DNA of 64,000 nt from Myxococcales bacterium 68-20 (GCA_001899635.1 MKVQ01000044.1:62001-126000); one strand, 5' to 3'; positions 17,859 through 28,436 are shown, numbered from the stretch's first letter. Made by a program: numbers and translations. The notes: generated by a model not told the origin, from the letters alone.

Positions 17859-18464
17859 TCATTTGGGGGCTGACGTCGCCGCCGGAGAGGCAGGGGCGTC
17901 CGAGCCGGCGGTCTCCGCCGTCGTCGTTGGGACCTCGGGCGCAGGTTGCTCGGGCGCTTGTTGACCGCCGAGGCGGATGGTCGGGAACTGAGCGTTCCTT
18001 GGCCCCTTCGCCGGCTCGCTCGGTGTCGCGTCACCGATCAGGCCCGCGTCGCCGCCAGCGCGGCTCTCGTCGACGAGCTGCCAGGTGCCCTTGAAGTCCC
18101 GCCACTTCTGCTTGAGCGTCGTGACGCGGAGATCGCCCTGGTCGACGCGGTACCACGCGACCTTCACGAAGGTCTCTGCGTCGGCATCTCCGTTCATCTT
18201 GAGGCCCGCGAGCTCGTAGTCGGCGACGCGAATGTCCGAGCCCCACGCCTTGCGCCGCGTGAGGAACGCCTCGCGTGCCGCCGGCGCGACATGCTCGGCG
18301 GCCAGCTCCATCCTTCCGAAGCGCGTGTTCAAGTTGAGCTCGGTCGCCGCCTCCTGCGCTCGCGCGGGCGGCGACTGGTGGCCGACCGGACAGCCGAGCA
18401 GGAGGACCGACGAGACGGCGAGACCGGCGACGAACGACGCACGCATACGGATGACCGTAGGCAT
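17859..18464 (-). CDS. Lipoprotein, hypothetical
   Basis: Signal/lipobox RMRASFVAGLAVSSVLLLGCPVG; Pro/Thr-rich C-terminus. Confidence 0.75.
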   Translation of the reverse strand: MPTVIRMRASFVAGLAVSSVLLLGCPVGHQSPPARAQEAATELNLNTRFGRMELAAEHVAPAAREAFLTRRKAWGSDIRVADYELAGLKMNGDADAETFVKVAWYRVDQGDLRVTTLKQKWRDFKGTWQLVDESRAGGDAGLIGDATPSEPAKGPRNAQFPTIRLGGQQAPEQPAPEVPTTTAETAGSDAPASPAATSAPK

Positions 18465-18566
18465 GGTCGCCGCGGATGGGCCAAGTTCCTGCGGCACGAA
18501 AGGCGGAGATGCATCGAGCGCTCGCGCATCGGCTTCACGTCCGCGATCGCGTGGTAGGCTCCGCGC

Positions 18567-19922
18567 GTGTCCTGGCACGTCGATTCCTGGAAGGACAAAC
18601 CGCACGCGCAGGACGTCAGCTACGACGACCCGAATGCGCTCGCGTCCGTCGTCGAGAAGCTCAAGACCTTGCCGCCGCTCGTCACCTCGTGGGAGGTCGA
18701 GCGCCTCAAGGAGCACATCGCCGAGGCCCAAGTCGGCAAGCGCTTCCTCCTCCAGGGAGGCGACTGCGCCGAGAGGCTCGCCGACTGCCAGCCTGGGATC
18801 ATCGCCAACAAGCTCAAGATCCTGCTCCAGATGTCGCTGGTGCTCATCCACGCGTCGAAGAAGCCCGTCGTTCGCGTCGGGCGTCTCGCGGGACAATACG
18901 CGAAGCCGCGCTCGAGCCCGACCGAGTCGAAGGACGGCGTCGTCCTGCCGAGCTACTTCGGCGACATCGTCAACCGTCCCGAGTTCACGGCCGAGGGCCG
19001 GCGCTTCGATCCCCGCGCGATGCTCGATGCGTACGGACACGCGGCGATGACGCTGAACTTCGTGCGCTCGCTCGCCATCGGCGGCTTCGCCGACATGCAC
19101 CACCCCGAGTACTGGGACCTCGGCTTCATGGCGCGCGCGGATCTCCGTGACGAGCTTCGTGTAGAATACAAGCAAACGACGGAGAAGCTCGCCGAGGCGC
19201 TCCGCTTCATGGAAGCGATCGGCGAGAGGGCCGTCGAGGAGCTCACGCGCGTCACCTTCTACACGAGCCACGAGGGCCTGAACCTCCACTACGAGTCCGC
19301 GCAGACGCGCACGGTGCCCCGGCGCGCAGGGAACTACCTCCTCACGACGCACATGCCGTGGATCGGCGAGCGAACGCGCGCGCTCGACGGTGCGCACGTC
19401 GAGTTCTTCCGCGGCGTGGAGAACGTCGTCGGCGTGAAGCTCGGACCGAAGGTCGATCCGGAGGATGCCGTCAGGCTCCTCACGACGCTCAACCCGACGA
19501 ACGAGCCGGGGAAGCTCGTCGCGATCACGCGCATGGGGGCAGCGAACGTCGAGCGCTCGCTGCCGCCGCTCGTCGAGGCAGTACGCCGGGCCGAGCGGCG
19601 CGTCCTATGGGTCTGCGATCCGATGCACGGCAACGGGATGACGACCGCGAGCGGGCTGAAGACGCGGAACTTCGACGACATCCTCACGGAGATCGAGCGC
19701 ACGTTCGCGGTCCACGCCCGGCTCGGGACCATCCTCGGCGGCGTGCACTTCGAGCTCACCGGCGAGGACGTCACCGAGTGCATCGGTGGCGGTCTCAGTG
19801 AGGCCGACCTCGACAAGAACTACCTCTCGGTCTGCGACCCGCGTCTCAACTATCGCCAGGCGCTCGAGATGGCGCTCCGTCTCGGCAGCTGGATGTCCGA
19901 CGCGCGCAAGGCGCGGCTCTAG
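18567..19922 (+). CDS. 3-deoxy-7-phosphoheptulonate synthase class II
   Basis: FLLQGGDCAERLADC, VRVGRLAGQYAKPRSSPTE, WVCDPMHGN, GGVHFELTGEDVTECIGG. Confidence 0.96.
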   Translation: MSWHVDSWKDKPHAQDVSYDDPNALASVVEKLKTLPPLVTSWEVERLKEHIAEAQVGKRFLLQGGDCAERLADCQPGIIANKLKILLQMSLVLIHASKKPVVRVGRLAGQYAKPRSSPTESKDGVVLPSYFGDIVNRPEFTAEGRRFDPRAMLDAYGHAAMTLNFVRSLAIGGFADMHHPEYWDLGFMARADLRDELRVEYKQTTEKLAEALRFMEAIGERAVEELTRVTFYTSHEGLNLHYESAQTRTVPRRAGNYLLTTHMPWIGERTRALDGAHVEFFRGVENVVGVKLGPKVDPEDAVRLLTTLNPTNEPGKLVAITRMGAANVERSLPPLVEAVRRAERRVLWVCDPMHGNGMTTASGLKTRNFDDILTEIERTFAVHARLGTILGGVHFELTGEDVTECIGGGLSEADLDKNYLSVCDPRLNYRQALEMALRLGSWMSDARKARL

Positions 19923-20266
19923 CGTCCGAGGTTCGCGCTCGGTTCGTGGGCCGCGACGCTAGCCGGCCCCTCGCCGGTCGCCGTCTCGCTCGCGGGCGGA
20001 CGCCGCGGCAGCCGGTCGCGCTCGAGCTTTCGCGGGCTTGGGCGAGTTCATGCTGCTAATCGGTTCAGCTGTGGCTTGGAAACGACACTCCGTCCCTTGA
20101 CCGTGCCGAGGGGCCCATGTAGCGAGTAGGACTTCAACGACGGGGCGACTTTCTAGTGAAGGGTTCTTTACTGGGACGTCTCGGAGACGGTGGCGGTCGC
20201 CGCCGGCTCGGGTGCTCATGCCGGGCACCTTCAGAACGCACGAGTCATCAAGAGGTTGAAGTAGGA

Positions 20267-20539
20267 ATGGGCAGTCGCATGAGCTGGCCACAAATTCGCC
20301 AAAGCGACGAGTATCGAGGCCGCTGGGTAGCCCTCGACAATTGTAGGTACGACGCACGGACCGCCGAGCCCGTCGAGGGCACGATCATCGACGTCGACGA
20401 CGACCTCGTCGAGCTGTGCACCCGCATCCGCCAGAGCGAGAACAAACACTGCGCGATCCTCTTTTGTGAAGAGGTCGACGAGCTGCAGCCGCCGTCATCG
20501 AAACAGCGACGCTCCTCGTCCTTTCCGACGCAGCACTAG
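20267..20539 (+). CDS. Small conserved protein, DUF5678-like
   Basis: SDEYRGRWVALDNCRYDARTAEPVEGTIIDVDDDLVELCTRIRQS; RBS-like AGGTTGAAGTAGGA upstream. Confidence 0.6.
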   Translation: MGSRMSWPQIRQSDEYRGRWVALDNCRYDARTAEPVEGTIIDVDDDLVELCTRIRQSENKHCAILFCEEVDELQPPSSKQRRSSSFPTQH

Positions 20540-21942
20540 GGTTTTTTATTGGGCTGACCGGGCAACGGCGGGGGAGGCCGCCGGCCCGGTTGGGGTTGTT
20601 CGGAGTCGACGCCGCTCGGGGATGGCCCCTGCGGCGTCGAGCCCGGCGGTACGGGGAGCCGCCCGGCAGCAGTAGGAGTAGGCGGCCGCACGGTCGGAGT
20701 GGTCGCCATGCGCGGTGCCGCCGGGGGAGTTTGGGCGACCGGCAAGCGATTCGCGCTCGGGGGGAGCGCCGCCGGCCGATAGGGGGCGGGCTGGGCCACT
20801 CGGGGCGGCGTCATCGGCGAGGCCGGCGTCGTGATGTTTCCGGCAGACGACCGCGCCGCGACAGGGAGACGCCCCGTGGATTGGGGTTGAGCAGCCGTGG
20901 GGATCCGTCCGGTCGACGGCGCGGCCGCGCCCGCGGCGATCCGTCTGACCGATGGTGGAGCCCCTTCGCTGGAGGGCGGCGCGCCTGGAACGCGGACCGA
21001 GCCGGGGGCCGGCCTTCCCGCGCTCGATGGAGCGGGCGTGTGGATCGGGGAGCTCGAAGGCGGCATCCGGTCCGAGCTCGGGGCCGCGGGGCGTACGTCG
21101 GGGCGCGACGCCGGCGGCTGGCGCGTCGCGTGGTGCTCGCCGATCGGGAGCGGCGACGAGCGGCGATCCCCCCGCCCGACTTCGGGGCTCGACGGCGGGA
21201 CGTCGTCCGCGCGACGCCGTACGAGAACGGGCTGCCGCGCGCCCGGTGGAAGCGGCGCGTGACGAACCACGCGCGGCGCGCTCTCTCGGAGGGGAGCCGG
21301 CGTTGCCTCCGAGCTCGGTGGCTCGCTCCCGACGGTCTCGCGCCCTCCGCTCATCGCGAAGGAGGTGCCGGGGGTCGGGACCGTCATCAGGCTTCGCTTG
21401 ACGGGCAGCGGCGCCGGACGAGCGATCGGCTCGGCAACGGGAGGTTCGGACAACGCACCGGGAGGGATCGTGTCGGCATCGAGGCCGCCCCGGCCGTACG
21501 CCTCCGCCGCCGCGTCGGCTTCGGCGAGGATCGACGCCATGTCGTCGACTTCCTCGAAGTCTCCGAGCTCGACCTCGATCGACCAGTCCTGTTCGCGCTT
21601 GTTCGGCGTGGCGTTGCCGAAGCGCTTCGCTGCCTTCGCGATGTGGCGCTTGTACGTGCCTTCCTCGATCTGGCGGCAGATGCGCGTCCAGTACATCGAG
21701 TAGGTGTTGAACTTCTGCGTGATGACGTTGAAGCGGAACCGGAGCGCCGTGTTCCGGATCTGCTGCTTTCGCAGGACCGTGAAGCGCCGGTCGACGTCCT
21801 TGCGCTGAACCCCGGGCTCGATCTTCTCGTAGCCCATGAAGTACTGCTCGTAGGACGCACGGAGGCGATCGACGCGCTCTTCGAGCTCGGCGAGCGCGAT
21901 CTCGAGCTCCTTCTGGGGGTCTTTCGATTTCGGCGATTCCAC
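20536..21942 (-). CDS. N-terminal coiled-coil/conserved domain with long Pro/Ser-rich disordered C-terminus
   Basis: LEERVDRLRASYEQYFMGYEKIEPGVQRKDVDRRFTVLRKQQIRNTALRFRFN followed by ~280 aa of low-complexity P/S/A sequence. Confidence 0.82.
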   Translation of the reverse strand: MESPKSKDPQKELEIALAELEERVDRLRASYEQYFMGYEKIEPGVQRKDVDRRFTVLRKQQIRNTALRFRFNVITQKFNTYSMYWTRICRQIEEGTYKRHIAKAAKRFGNATPNKREQDWSIEVELGDFEEVDDMASILAEADAAAEAYGRGGLDADTIPPGALSEPPVAEPIARPAPLPVKRSLMTVPTPGTSFAMSGGRETVGSEPPSSEATPAPLRESAPRVVRHAPLPPGARQPVLVRRRADDVPPSSPEVGRGDRRSSPLPIGEHHATRQPPASRPDVRPAAPSSDRMPPSSSPIHTPAPSSAGRPAPGSVRVPGAPPSSEGAPPSVRRIAAGAAAPSTGRIPTAAQPQSTGRLPVAARSSAGNITTPASPMTPPRVAQPAPYRPAALPPSANRLPVAQTPPAAPRMATTPTVRPPTPTAAGRLPVPPGSTPQGPSPSGVDSEQPQPGRRPPPPLPGQPNKKP

Positions 21943-22063
21943 TACGAGTCAGATCGTAGTTTCGAGCCGAGTTGTCGCGGAGTAAAGCCCGCGCGTCGAG
22001 AAAGGCGTAGGGCACGACTCCGCGTCTCCGCGGCCGGGGCGGAGACGCTCTGGAGAGGTGGCT

Positions 22064-22990
22064 TCAGAGCGGCGTGACCTTGACGTTGTCGAAACACACC
22101 TTGGCTTCCCACTCGTTGAAGCCGAAGTGATCGTGCCCCTGGCCGGCGAGGGGAGAGGGATCGTTCCACGACAGGTATTCGATCCCGTTCACCGACCAGC
22201 GGATCGTCTTGCCGTCGGTGCGCTCGATCTTGAACTGGTAGAGTTGACCACGGACCACGGCGCGCTGGCGCGGATCGTCGGAGTCCTTGTCGACGCGGAT
22301 CTCCTTTCGATCAGTCCCGTGCTCGTTCAAACGCGCGAGGACGTGCATCGAGTTCTTCCAGCCGCCGAGGATGGCGAGGTAGCTCGTCGCGTTGGTGTAG
22401 GAGGTGCCCGTCGCGAAGGAGCGACCGTCGCCCCAGACCTCGGCCTTGAGGTCGCCGTCGTCCGACATCGCGATCGCGTCGAACTCGATCCGGGCGTTGA
22501 CGGGCAGCGTGCGGTTCAGCCAGACGCCGTGGTTGCGCGCGTTTTCTCCGCAGAGCTGGCCGTTCTCGACCCGCCAGGCGCTCGTGCGCATCTGGACCCA
22601 GTCCGGGCCCAGGTTGCCCGGGCTGCGCGCGCGGGTCGTGTCGGCGCCGGCATCTGCGAGGAGCGAGAACACGTCCGAGCCGGCCTCGTTGATCGGGACG
22701 ATCCGCTGAGCGTCGACCGCAGCGTCAATCGAGAGCGACCTCGAGGACACGTCGCCCGGGAGCGCGAGCGCCTCGCCCGCGTCGGGGCGGTCGAAGTTGT
22801 CCTCGAACGGCGCAGTCATGATGCCGATCGACGCCTTGAAGCTCGACGTCTGCGCCGGGGCCGGCCCCGCGTCGTACGGTGGTGCGCTCCCGGTCGGGAC
22901 GCACGCGGCGAACGCGCCAAACGCGACCAAAACGCCGATGAACGAGGACGCAGCGACGGGCGAGGCGACGAGGAATACGCGCGAGCTCAC
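22064..22990 (-). CDS. Secreted/lipoprotein with ConA-like (LamG-type) fold candidate
   Basis: N-terminal hydrophobic segment ending in Cys; DNFDRPD, SAWRVENGQLCGENARNHGVWLNRTLPVNARIEFD. Confidence 0.75.
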   Translation of the reverse strand: MSSRVFLVASPVAASSFIGVLVAFGAFAACVPTGSAPPYDAGPAPAQTSSFKASIGIMTAPFEDNFDRPDAGEALALPGDVSSRSLSIDAAVDAQRIVPINEAGSDVFSLLADAGADTTRARSPGNLGPDWVQMRTSAWRVENGQLCGENARNHGVWLNRTLPVNARIEFDAIAMSDDGDLKAEVWGDGRSFATGTSYTNATSYLAILGGWKNSMHVLARLNEHGTDRKEIRVDKDSDDPRQRAVVRGQLYQFKIERTDGKTIRWSVNGIEYLSWNDPSPLAGQGHDHFGFNEWEAKVCFDNVKVTPL

Positions 22991-23204
22991 GCGCGCGTTC
23001 TTACCACAGGCGGCGTTCCGCGCCCGAGTCCTGCGGCCGGACGAGCCTGCGGTCCATGGTCGAGGCCGCGTCTACCGCAGCGCTGCGGGCCATCCGGCGC
23101 TCGGACGAGATCGGGCCCATTTGAGGTGGACCTGCCGCCAGCCCACTCTCATTGTGGTAAAACGGCCCCCGCTCGGGTGAGGCCCGACGAAACCGAGATC
23201 AGAC

Positions 23205-24791
23205 ATGCATCCGATCCTCTTCCGTATCCCTCTCCCGGCGATGGCCCTGAAGCTTTGGTGGGCGCTCGCGGCCGTGGCGGCGATCGCCGCGATCTTCGCG
23301 ATCCTCGGCCTCCGCCGCAAAGACCGTGGCAGTGCGGGCATCGCGCTCGTGATCGGCGCCGCCGCCGGTATCGCAGGCTACGTGTTCCGCGAGACCAAGT
23401 TCGAGGCGGCGAACCTGCCGATCTACTCGTACGGCGTGATGCTCGGCCTCTCGCTGGTCGTCGGCTGGTACCTGACGCTCACGCTCGCCGAGCGTGACGG
23501 GCTGCCGAAGGAGACGATGGCGAACTGCTACGTCATCACGGCCATCGCGGCGATCCTCGGCTCGCGAATCCTCTACGTCGTCACGAACCCCGACGAGTTC
23601 AAGCAGGCGAGCGACTTCTTCGCGCTCCGGCGCGGCGGTCTCGTCGCCTACGGAGGCTTCCTCGGAGGCTACCTCGGGAGCTGGATCTATCTGAGGTCCC
23701 AGAAGATCCGGCTCTTGCCCTGGGCGGACGTCGCGGTCCCCAGCCTCGCGTCGGGTCTGCTCATCACCCGCATCGGCTGCTACCTGTTCGGCTGCGACTT
23801 CGGCAAGCGCCTCCCCGAGACCGCGCCCGAGACGCTGAAGAAGCTCGGTACGTTCCCGCACTGGACGCAGGGCACGCTCGAAGGCAGCGAGGGCGCTCCG
23901 GCGTTCGCGCGGCACCTCGACATCGTCGGCCGGAACTCGCCCGCCGGCGAAGAGCTCGTGAAGATGGGGCACTCGTTCCCGGTGCACCCGACGCAGATCT
24001 ACGAGTCCGTCATCGGCCTCGTGCTCCTCGCGATCCTGCTCTGGCAGCGCAAGCACCAGCGGTTCCGCGGGCAGATCTTCTTCCTCTTCGCGTTCGGCTA
24101 CGGCTACCTCCGCTTCCTCATCGAGGCGTTCCGCGACGACACCGAGCGCGGCGAGTTCGGGCCGATGATGGGCGAGCACTGGCTCATCTCCGGCGCGCTC
24201 CTCGTGATGAGCGTCGCGTTCGTGTTCGGCATCTCGCTCGGCATCACGAACACGAAGGTCCGCAACGTCTCGCGCGTGCTCGCCTTCATCCCGCCGATCG
24301 CCGCGTTCCTCATCCTGCGCCCGATCTCGTTCGGGAAGCAGCACGCGGTTCAGCTCTCGACGAGCCAGTGGATCGGCATGCTGTCGGCGGTGATCTGCGC
24401 CTGGTTCTACGCCAAGTACTGGGAGACGGCGCGCAAGAGCCCGAAGCTCGCGATGGGCCTCGAGTCGCTCGGTGACATCAAGGCGACGCAGGACGACGCC
24501 TCTGGCCGACGCAAGAAGAGCGACGAGGACGACGACGCAGGGAACGACGACGACGAGGCCTCGGCCGCCGGCGACGCAGATGACGCGCCGAAGAAGACGC
24601 CGGCCAAGAAGAAGGGCCTCGTCGGCAAGAAGAAGGCGAAGGTCGAGGAGAACGAGGACGCCGAGGCGTCCGAGGCCGCCAAGACCTCGTCCAGCGACGC
24701 GGACGCCGACGCCGAGCCGAAGAGCGCGACGAAGTCCGCCGGCGACGACGACGAGAACGCGAAGAAGGACGAGCCGGCCGAGACCGCCTGA
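23205..24791 (+). CDS. lgt: Prolipoprotein diacylglyceryl transferase with C-terminal charged extension
   Basis: Multi-TM; RGGLVAYGGFLGG, RIGCYLFGCDFG, PVHPTQIYES, RFLIEAFRDD; ~110-aa D/E/K-rich tail. Confidence 0.92.
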   Translation: MHPILFRIPLPAMALKLWWALAAVAAIAAIFAILGLRRKDRGSAGIALVIGAAAGIAGYVFRETKFEAANLPIYSYGVMLGLSLVVGWYLTLTLAERDGLPKETMANCYVITAIAAILGSRILYVVTNPDEFKQASDFFALRRGGLVAYGGFLGGYLGSWIYLRSQKIRLLPWADVAVPSLASGLLITRIGCYLFGCDFGKRLPETAPETLKKLGTFPHWTQGTLEGSEGAPAFARHLDIVGRNSPAGEELVKMGHSFPVHPTQIYESVIGLVLLAILLWQRKHQRFRGQIFFLFAFGYGYLRFLIEAFRDDTERGEFGPMMGEHWLISGALLVMSVAFVFGISLGITNTKVRNVSRVLAFIPPIAAFLILRPISFGKQHAVQLSTSQWIGMLSAVICAWFYAKYWETARKSPKLAMGLESLGDIKATQDDASGRRKKSDEDDDAGNDDDEASAAGDADDAPKKTPAKKKGLVGKKKAKVEENEDAEASEAAKTSSSDADADAEPKSATKSAGDDDENAKKDEPAETA

Positions 24792-24817
24792 GGTCTCGCT
24801 GCGAGCGTCCGATCCAT

Positions 24818-24848
24818 GAAAGGCGGCGTCGTAAAGGCGCCGCCTTTC
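24818..24848 (+). terminator. Hairpin terminator downstream of lgt
   Basis: GAAAGGCGGCG-TCGTAAAGG-CGCCGCCTTTC, 11-bp perfect stem. Confidence 0.7.
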
Positions 24849-24982
24849 GTGCGTCTTACGTCTTCCAACACGGAAAGCGCGTGATCCGCAGAAGCGGAGT
24901 CCAGCGCGCCGTCGTGCGGTGGCGTCAGCCGAGCGCAGTGCGTCGACGGCGCCGCGCCGCGCACGATCGCCCGGGAGATCGG

Positions 24983-25096
24983 ATGACGGCGTGGGACGGT
25001 TCGCCGCGCCTGCGCGCGCTCGAAGCGAGGTACGATGCGGTGTTGGCTCGGCGGCGGCCGACCATCGCCGAGCTCATCGAGCGAGGCAGACGATAG
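24983..25096 (+). CDS. Possible 37-aa small ORF immediately upstream of a radical SAM gene
   Basis: MTAWDGSPRLRALEARYDAVLARRRPTIAELIERGRR, ends 12 bp before the next ATG. Confidence 0.3.
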   Translation: MTAWDGSPRLRALEARYDAVLARRRPTIAELIERGRR

Positions 25097-25108
25097 GGGG
25101 GACGGGGG

Positions 25109-26770
25109 ATGACTCGGATCACGTTCGTCGCGACGCGCAAGAACACGGATCCGACGGAGCGTGAGCTCTACGAGATGGACCTTCTGTGCCGAGCGCTCGG
25201 CTTCCAGCGAGCGTTCCTCGACCTCGGGATCCAGACGGTGATGGCGTGTACGCCGCCGGGCGTGAGCATCGACCTCGTCGACGAGTACATCGATCCGATC
25301 GCTTACGACGTGAAGACGGATCTCGTCGCCCTCTCGGCGAAGACGTCGTGCGTGACGCATGCCTACGAGGTCGCGCGCCGTTTCCGGGCCAAGGGCAAGC
25401 GCGTCGTGCTCGGCGGGATCCACGCCTCGCTCCGGCCGGAGGAGGCGCTCGAGCACGTCGACTGCGTCGTGACGGGCGAGGCCGAGCTCCTCTGGCCCCG
25501 GGTGGTGCGCGATCTCGAGGCCGGCAAGCTGAAGGAGCGCTACGACGCCGACGGTTTCCCGCCGATGGACGCGATCCCTCCGCCGGCATGGGGACGCAGC
25601 AAGCCGGACAGCTACCTCTTCCACCAGATCCAGACGACCCGGGGTTGCCCGTTCCGCTGTCGCTTCTGCAGCGTGCCGGACATCTCGGGGCAGGACTTCT
25701 GCTTCAAGCCTGTCGAGCGCGTCATCGAGGAGCTCCGCGCCCTCCCGCGGAGCAGGGGGCCGATCGCGAGCGGCAAGCCGCTCTACGTCGTCGACGACAA
25801 CTTCATCTCGCGCGTGCGCTACACGAAGGAGCTGCTCCGCGCGATGATCCCGCTGAAGAAGGCGGGGCAGATCCCGTCGTGGTCGGCGGAGACGACGCTC
25901 AACGTCGCGAACGACGAAGAGATGCTCGATCTCTTTCGCGACGCGGGCTGCTCGACGCTCATCATCGGCTTCGAATCGGTGACGGAGGCGTCGCGTGCGG
26001 CGATGGACGAGCCGGTCAACTTCTGCCTCACGTACCAGGAGGCGGTCGACCGCATCCATGCGCGTGGGATGACGATCATCGGCAACTTCATCGTCGGCCT
26101 CGACACCGACACGCTCGGCGTCTTCCAGCAGACGCTCGACTTCGTTCAGAAGACCGGGATCCTCTACCCGTTCTTCAGCATCCTCACGCCGACGCCGGGG
26201 ACCAACCTGTTCGACGAGTACAAGGCTGCCGGCCGCCTCGATCACGAGGACTGGCACCTCTACGACACCCGACACGTCGTCTTCGAGCCGACGAACATGA
26301 CGCGCGAGGAGCTGATGGACGGCTACGTCTGGCTCTACGAGCAGGCGTACGGCGCGGACAACCTCTACGCACGCATCGAGCGGAACTGGAAGCGCCGGAC
26401 CCACGGCTCGAACTTGGTCGAGAAGGCGTTCGTCGCCGCGCGGCTCGCGCCCGAGATGCTGAAGGGCGACGCCGAGCTCCGGCGTCACTTCAAGCAGGGC
26501 ATCGCGCTCATGATGAGCCGCCATCTCGCGTCCGACGCCGGGCAGCTGCTCTATCTGCTCGACGCCTACGACTTCGCGAGGTTCATGCGCCGCTTCAACA
26601 CCTTCGCGCGGAGCGAGAGCTACCGGACGTTCGCGGACCGATCGCGCTGGAACCGCGCGCCTGCGGGCGTGCCCGAGAAGGCCTCTGACCTCGAGAAGCT
26701 CGGGGGCATGCAGTGGCGGAACGCCAAGGCGGTGAAGCGCACGAAGACGAGCCATCCGGTCGTCCGCTGA
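25109..26770 (+). CDS. B12-binding-domain radical SAM protein
   Basis: Strong RBS (GGGGGGACGGGGG), B12-binding N-domain (VVLGGIHASLRPEEALEHVDCVVTGEAE), TTRGCPFRCRFCSV cluster motif. Confidence 0.93.
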   Translation: MTRITFVATRKNTDPTERELYEMDLLCRALGFQRAFLDLGIQTVMACTPPGVSIDLVDEYIDPIAYDVKTDLVALSAKTSCVTHAYEVARRFRAKGKRVVLGGIHASLRPEEALEHVDCVVTGEAELLWPRVVRDLEAGKLKERYDADGFPPMDAIPPPAWGRSKPDSYLFHQIQTTRGCPFRCRFCSVPDISGQDFCFKPVERVIEELRALPRSRGPIASGKPLYVVDDNFISRVRYTKELLRAMIPLKKAGQIPSWSAETTLNVANDEEMLDLFRDAGCSTLIIGFESVTEASRAAMDEPVNFCLTYQEAVDRIHARGMTIIGNFIVGLDTDTLGVFQQTLDFVQKTGILYPFFSILTPTPGTNLFDEYKAAGRLDHEDWHLYDTRHVVFEPTNMTREELMDGYVWLYEQAYGADNLYARIERNWKRRTHGSNLVEKAFVAARLAPEMLKGDAELRRHFKQGIALMMSRHLASDAGQLLYLLDAYDFARFMRRFNTFARSESYRTFADRSRWNRAPAGVPEKASDLEKLGGMQWRNAKAVKRTKTSHPVVR

Positions 26771-26838
26771 GTCGCAGCCCGATCCGCGGAGCCTCGAGTC
26801 TTCGACCGAGGGTCGCATGCTATGCTCCCCGCGTCTCG

Positions 26839-27930
26839 ATGAGGCGCTTCTTCCTTTCTTCCGCGGCCCTCGTGGCCACGCTCGCGATCAGCCTCCCCGC
26901 GTGGGCGGACAAGATCGCGGTCCTGCCGTTCACGTCTCCGAACAACGTTCCTCGGCCCGAGCTCGAGGAGGTACGTCGGTGGACGCGTGAGGCCGTCGCG
27001 AAGAAGGGGCACACGTTCGCGACGAACGACGAGATGGTCTCGGCCGAGGCCGCCGTGAAGGACGGCGTCGCGGACACGACCCAGGAGTACCAGGCCGCCG
27101 GCAAGGTGGTCGCGGCCGACTGGACGCTCACCGCGCGCGTCGAGCGGATCGACCACCCGCCCGCGACGTTGCCGGACGGCACGGCGGAGGAGGGGTACAC
27201 CACCTATCGCGTCGAGCTCGAGGCGTACCAGATGAGCTCCGGCCGCCTGGAGTCGCTCTCGCGCGAGGTGCTCCCCGACGAAGGGCCGGAAGACCTCGCC
27301 CAGATGATCGCGCTCCTCGTTCGACCGGAGGGGATCGCCAACGCCGAGCTCCCGTGGCTCGGCGCCGGCGTGCGCCGTCCGAAGCCGAAGCCGAAGCCCG
27401 CTCCGGAGCCACAGCCCCCGCCTCAGCCGGTCCCGCCGCGGGTCGAGGCTCCGCCCGCTCCGCGTCCGGTCTACGGCGCCGGCCATCCGATCGCGCTCGG
27501 CGCGTCGATCGGAGTGACGAACGCGGTGGTGCGTCCCGACAACGCGCGCGGTCCCTCGTGGGCGATGCCGATCGGCGCCACCCTCGGATACGCGCTCCCG
27601 GACAGCGTGCCCGGCCTCGAGCTCAAGGCGAACCTCACGAGCCAGGTGATCGGTCCGCGCGCGGTCGAGCTGTCGGGTGGCGCGCGCTACGCGCTTGCTC
27701 CGCTCCGCGGCGCCCGGCTCTTCGTCGGCCCGGAGCTCCTCGTCGGCGCGCACGTCGCGCTCGGAGCGGACAAGGTGACGCGGTTCCTGACGCATGGCTC
27801 GCTCTTCCTCGCGTACGGCATCACGGAGAACGTCCAGGCCGAGGTCGCCGGCGATCTCGCGGCTGCGCTCGGCGGCGCCGGGACGCTCGTGCTCGGCGGA
27901 GGAACGGCGCGTGTCCTCGTTCGCTTCTGA
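26839..27930 (+). CDS. Secreted/outer-membrane protein with Pro-rich linker
   Basis: Signal peptide [42 protein letters not shown] linker, beta-rich C-terminus. Confidence 0.8.
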   Translation: MRRFFLSSAALVATLAISLPAWADKIAVLPFTSPNNVPRPELEEVRRWTREAVAKKGHTFATNDEMVSAEAAVKDGVADTTQEYQAAGKVVAADWTLTARVERIDHPPATLPDGTAEEGYTTYRVELEAYQMSSGRLESLSREVLPDEGPEDLAQMIALLVRPEGIANAELPWLGAGVRRPKPKPKPAPEPQPPPQPVPPRVEAPPAPRPVYGAGHPIALGASIGVTNAVVRPDNARGPSWAMPIGATLGYALPDSVPGLELKANLTSQVIGPRAVELSGGARYALAPLRGARLFVGPELLVGAHVALGADKVTRFLTHGSLFLAYGITENVQAEVAGDLAAALGGAGTLVLGGGTARVLVRF

Positions 27931-28436
27931 TGCCCCGCGCTTCTAGGATCGTCACCGTGGCCTCGATCGAGCCTCGTCACGTCGTCCCCCTCTCCACCCG
28001 CCGCGATACGACGCGCCTCGGCACGAAGATCGCGGAGACGCTCGAGCCGGGCGATCTCGTCCTCCTCTCGGGCGATCTCGGCGCCGGGAAGACGTTCCTC
28101 TCGCGGGCGATCGCGCGCGCGCGCGGCGTGCCTGTCGACGTCGCGATCGCGAGCCCGACGTTCACGCTGGTGCAGGAGTACGAGACGCCTCGAGGGGCGC
28201 TCCTCCACGTCGATCTCTACCGGCTCCGTGAAGACGACGATCGCGACGCCACCGTGAAGGAGGTCCGGCGCCTCGGTCTCGACGAGCGACGCGCCGATGG
28301 AGCGATCCTCCTCGTGGAGTGGGGTGAAGGGCTCGACGAGCAACTCGGCGGTCCGGCCTCGCTCTCGGTGTCGATGACGATGGCCGCGGACGGCCGCACG
28401 GCGACTCTGGTCGGCCCGCGTGCGATGAGTCTCTAG
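27930..28436 (+). CDS. tsaE: tRNA threonylcarbamoyladenosine biosynthesis ATPase TsaE
   Basis: [45 protein letters not shown]; start overlaps the previous stop. Confidence 0.94.
   Translation: MPRASRIVTVASIEPRHVVPLSTRRDTTRLGTKIAETLEPGDLVLLSGDLGAGKTFLSRAIARARGVPVDVAIASPTFTLVQEYETPRGALLHVDLYRLREDDDRDATVKEVRRLGLDERRADGAILLVEWGEGLDEQLGGPASLSVSMTMAADGRTATLVGPRAMSL

Noticed and set aside
19923-20266. ~340-bp gap before 20267 considered as a possible ncRNA or riboswitch
   Set aside because: Slightly AT-richer with some inverted repeats, but no recognisable RNA family; probably a normal promoter/5' region.
24407-26818. 803-aa minus-strand ORF
   Set aside because: Antisense to lgt and the radical SAM gene; Arg/Glu/Asp/His-rich mirror translation typical of high-GC DNA, no recognisable domain.
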